Positions 4,994 to 5,249 of a stretch of 5,249 bases of DNA are shown here, piece by piece. The stretch lies in contig CAYWTX010000421.1 of assembly GCA_964461295.1 (NCBI GenBank), forward strand, positions 1-5,249, written 5' to 3'. The notes beneath the pieces are model-generated. The model did not search any database and had not been told where the DNA came from. It saw only the letters and a list, made by a program, of their open reading frames with translations. The position numbers and the translations under genes are program-made. Source of the stretch: CAYWTX01 sp964461295 (GTDB lineage: Bacteria > Planctomycetota > Phycisphaerae > SM23-33). Each line of letters starts with the position of its first letter. Position 1 is the stretch's first letter.

Positions 4994-5249
4994 CGCCCAA
5001 GTCTTCAACCACTGTGCCCACGGAAAGCGTCCCCCCTCCCGTACTGCTTGTCAAGAAGATCCAAGCCAAATGCCTCGCATGTCCGATAACGTGTATGACA
5101 GCCCACAACGGAGCGGCCGGTGGAACCGACCCGGGAACAAACCTACCCGCGACGGACCGCAGACCCTGACAACCGATGGTGAGTAGAGCAGAGGCGCGCC
5201 TATGTTTAGGCCGACGACTTCCGTTGTGCCCGTCCTTTCGGATTTCGTG
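4994..5249. other. No gene recognised; intergenic or repeat flank
   Basis: No frame here combines a Shine-Dalgarno, biased third positions and a sensible peptide. Base composition is more mixed than in the operon. Only a promoter candidate at 5026-5054 and a 9-bp inverted pair (CACAACGGA at 5104-5112, TCCGTTGTG at 5220-5228) stand out, and the pair may be chance. No tRNA or terminator was seen. Confidence 0.5.
5026..5054 (-). promoter_or_regulatory. Weak sigma70-like promoter candidate facing the operon
   Basis: On the minus strand a perfect TTGACA (5054-5049) is followed by a 17-nt spacer and GACGCT (5031-5026). The -35 and spacing are ideal, but the -10 keeps only the second A and final T of TATAAT. 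Transcription from here would start near 5019, read through the 114-bp palindrome and hairpin cluster, and reach the oxidoreductase after a leader of roughly 350 nt. A -35 match alone is weak evidence in 5 kb. Confidence 0.3.

Noticed and set aside
4971..5186. Two overlapping short plus-strand frames (71 and 60 codons)
   Set aside because: They start inside or beside the palindrome arm, have no Shine-Dalgarno and give no sensible peptide.
4880..5249. Inverted copy of CACGAAAT (4884-4891) at the right edge (ATTTCGTG, 5242-5249), suggesting a larger element
   Set aside because: Only 8 bases can be compared before the window ends and the adjoining bases differ, so it may be chance.

Overview
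The window is GC-rich. It reads as part of an accessory carbohydrate-handling locus from an uncultured Planctomycetota-type bacterium (Phycisphaerae-like; related PVC phyla are also possible). That placement rests on family composition: a Tat-exported Gfo/Idh/MocA oxidoreductase beside a secreted ThuA-domain protein, and REP-like palindromes of the GCACAGGTC type. There is no rRNA or marker gene to prove it. All supported genes lie on the minus strand, so transcription runs from high to low coordinates.

Region by region, in order of transcription: (a) 4994-5249 holds no convincing gene, only a weak sigma70-like promoter candidate facing the operon. (b) About 4796-4993 is packed with hairpins. 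Its centrepiece is a nested palindrome at 4880-4993: two perfect 9-bp hairpins side by side, closed by a perfect 10-bp inverted repeat and then by a nearly perfect 18-bp inverted repeat. (c) 4662-4805 looks like the coding tail of a lost upstream gene. Its stop codon overlaps the next start as ATGA. (d) 3409-4665 encodes a complete Tat-signal Gfo/Idh/MocA oxidoreductase. (e) 24 bp later, 133-3384 encodes an unusually long secreted protein: two tandem ThuA domains, a Pro/Ala/Lys-rich linker holding a REP-like tandem repeat, a second signal-peptide-like segment buried in mid-protein, and an uncharacterised probably beta-rich domain. It reads like two secreted proteins joined in frame. (f) 35 bp further on, at 97, a third secreted protein begins and runs off the left edge.

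Together the genes suggest an operon acting outside the cytoplasm. The oxidoreductase would oxidise a sugar or glycoside, possibly to a 3-keto sugar as in rhizobial ThuAB trehalose use, and the ThuA protein would process the product. The C-terminal domain and the third gene would contribute unknown carbohydrate-related steps. The substrate cannot be read from the sequence.

The two most unusual items are the in-frame fusion with a buried signal peptide and a REP-like repeat at the junction, and the nested palindrome that appears to have replaced the body of an upstream gene.
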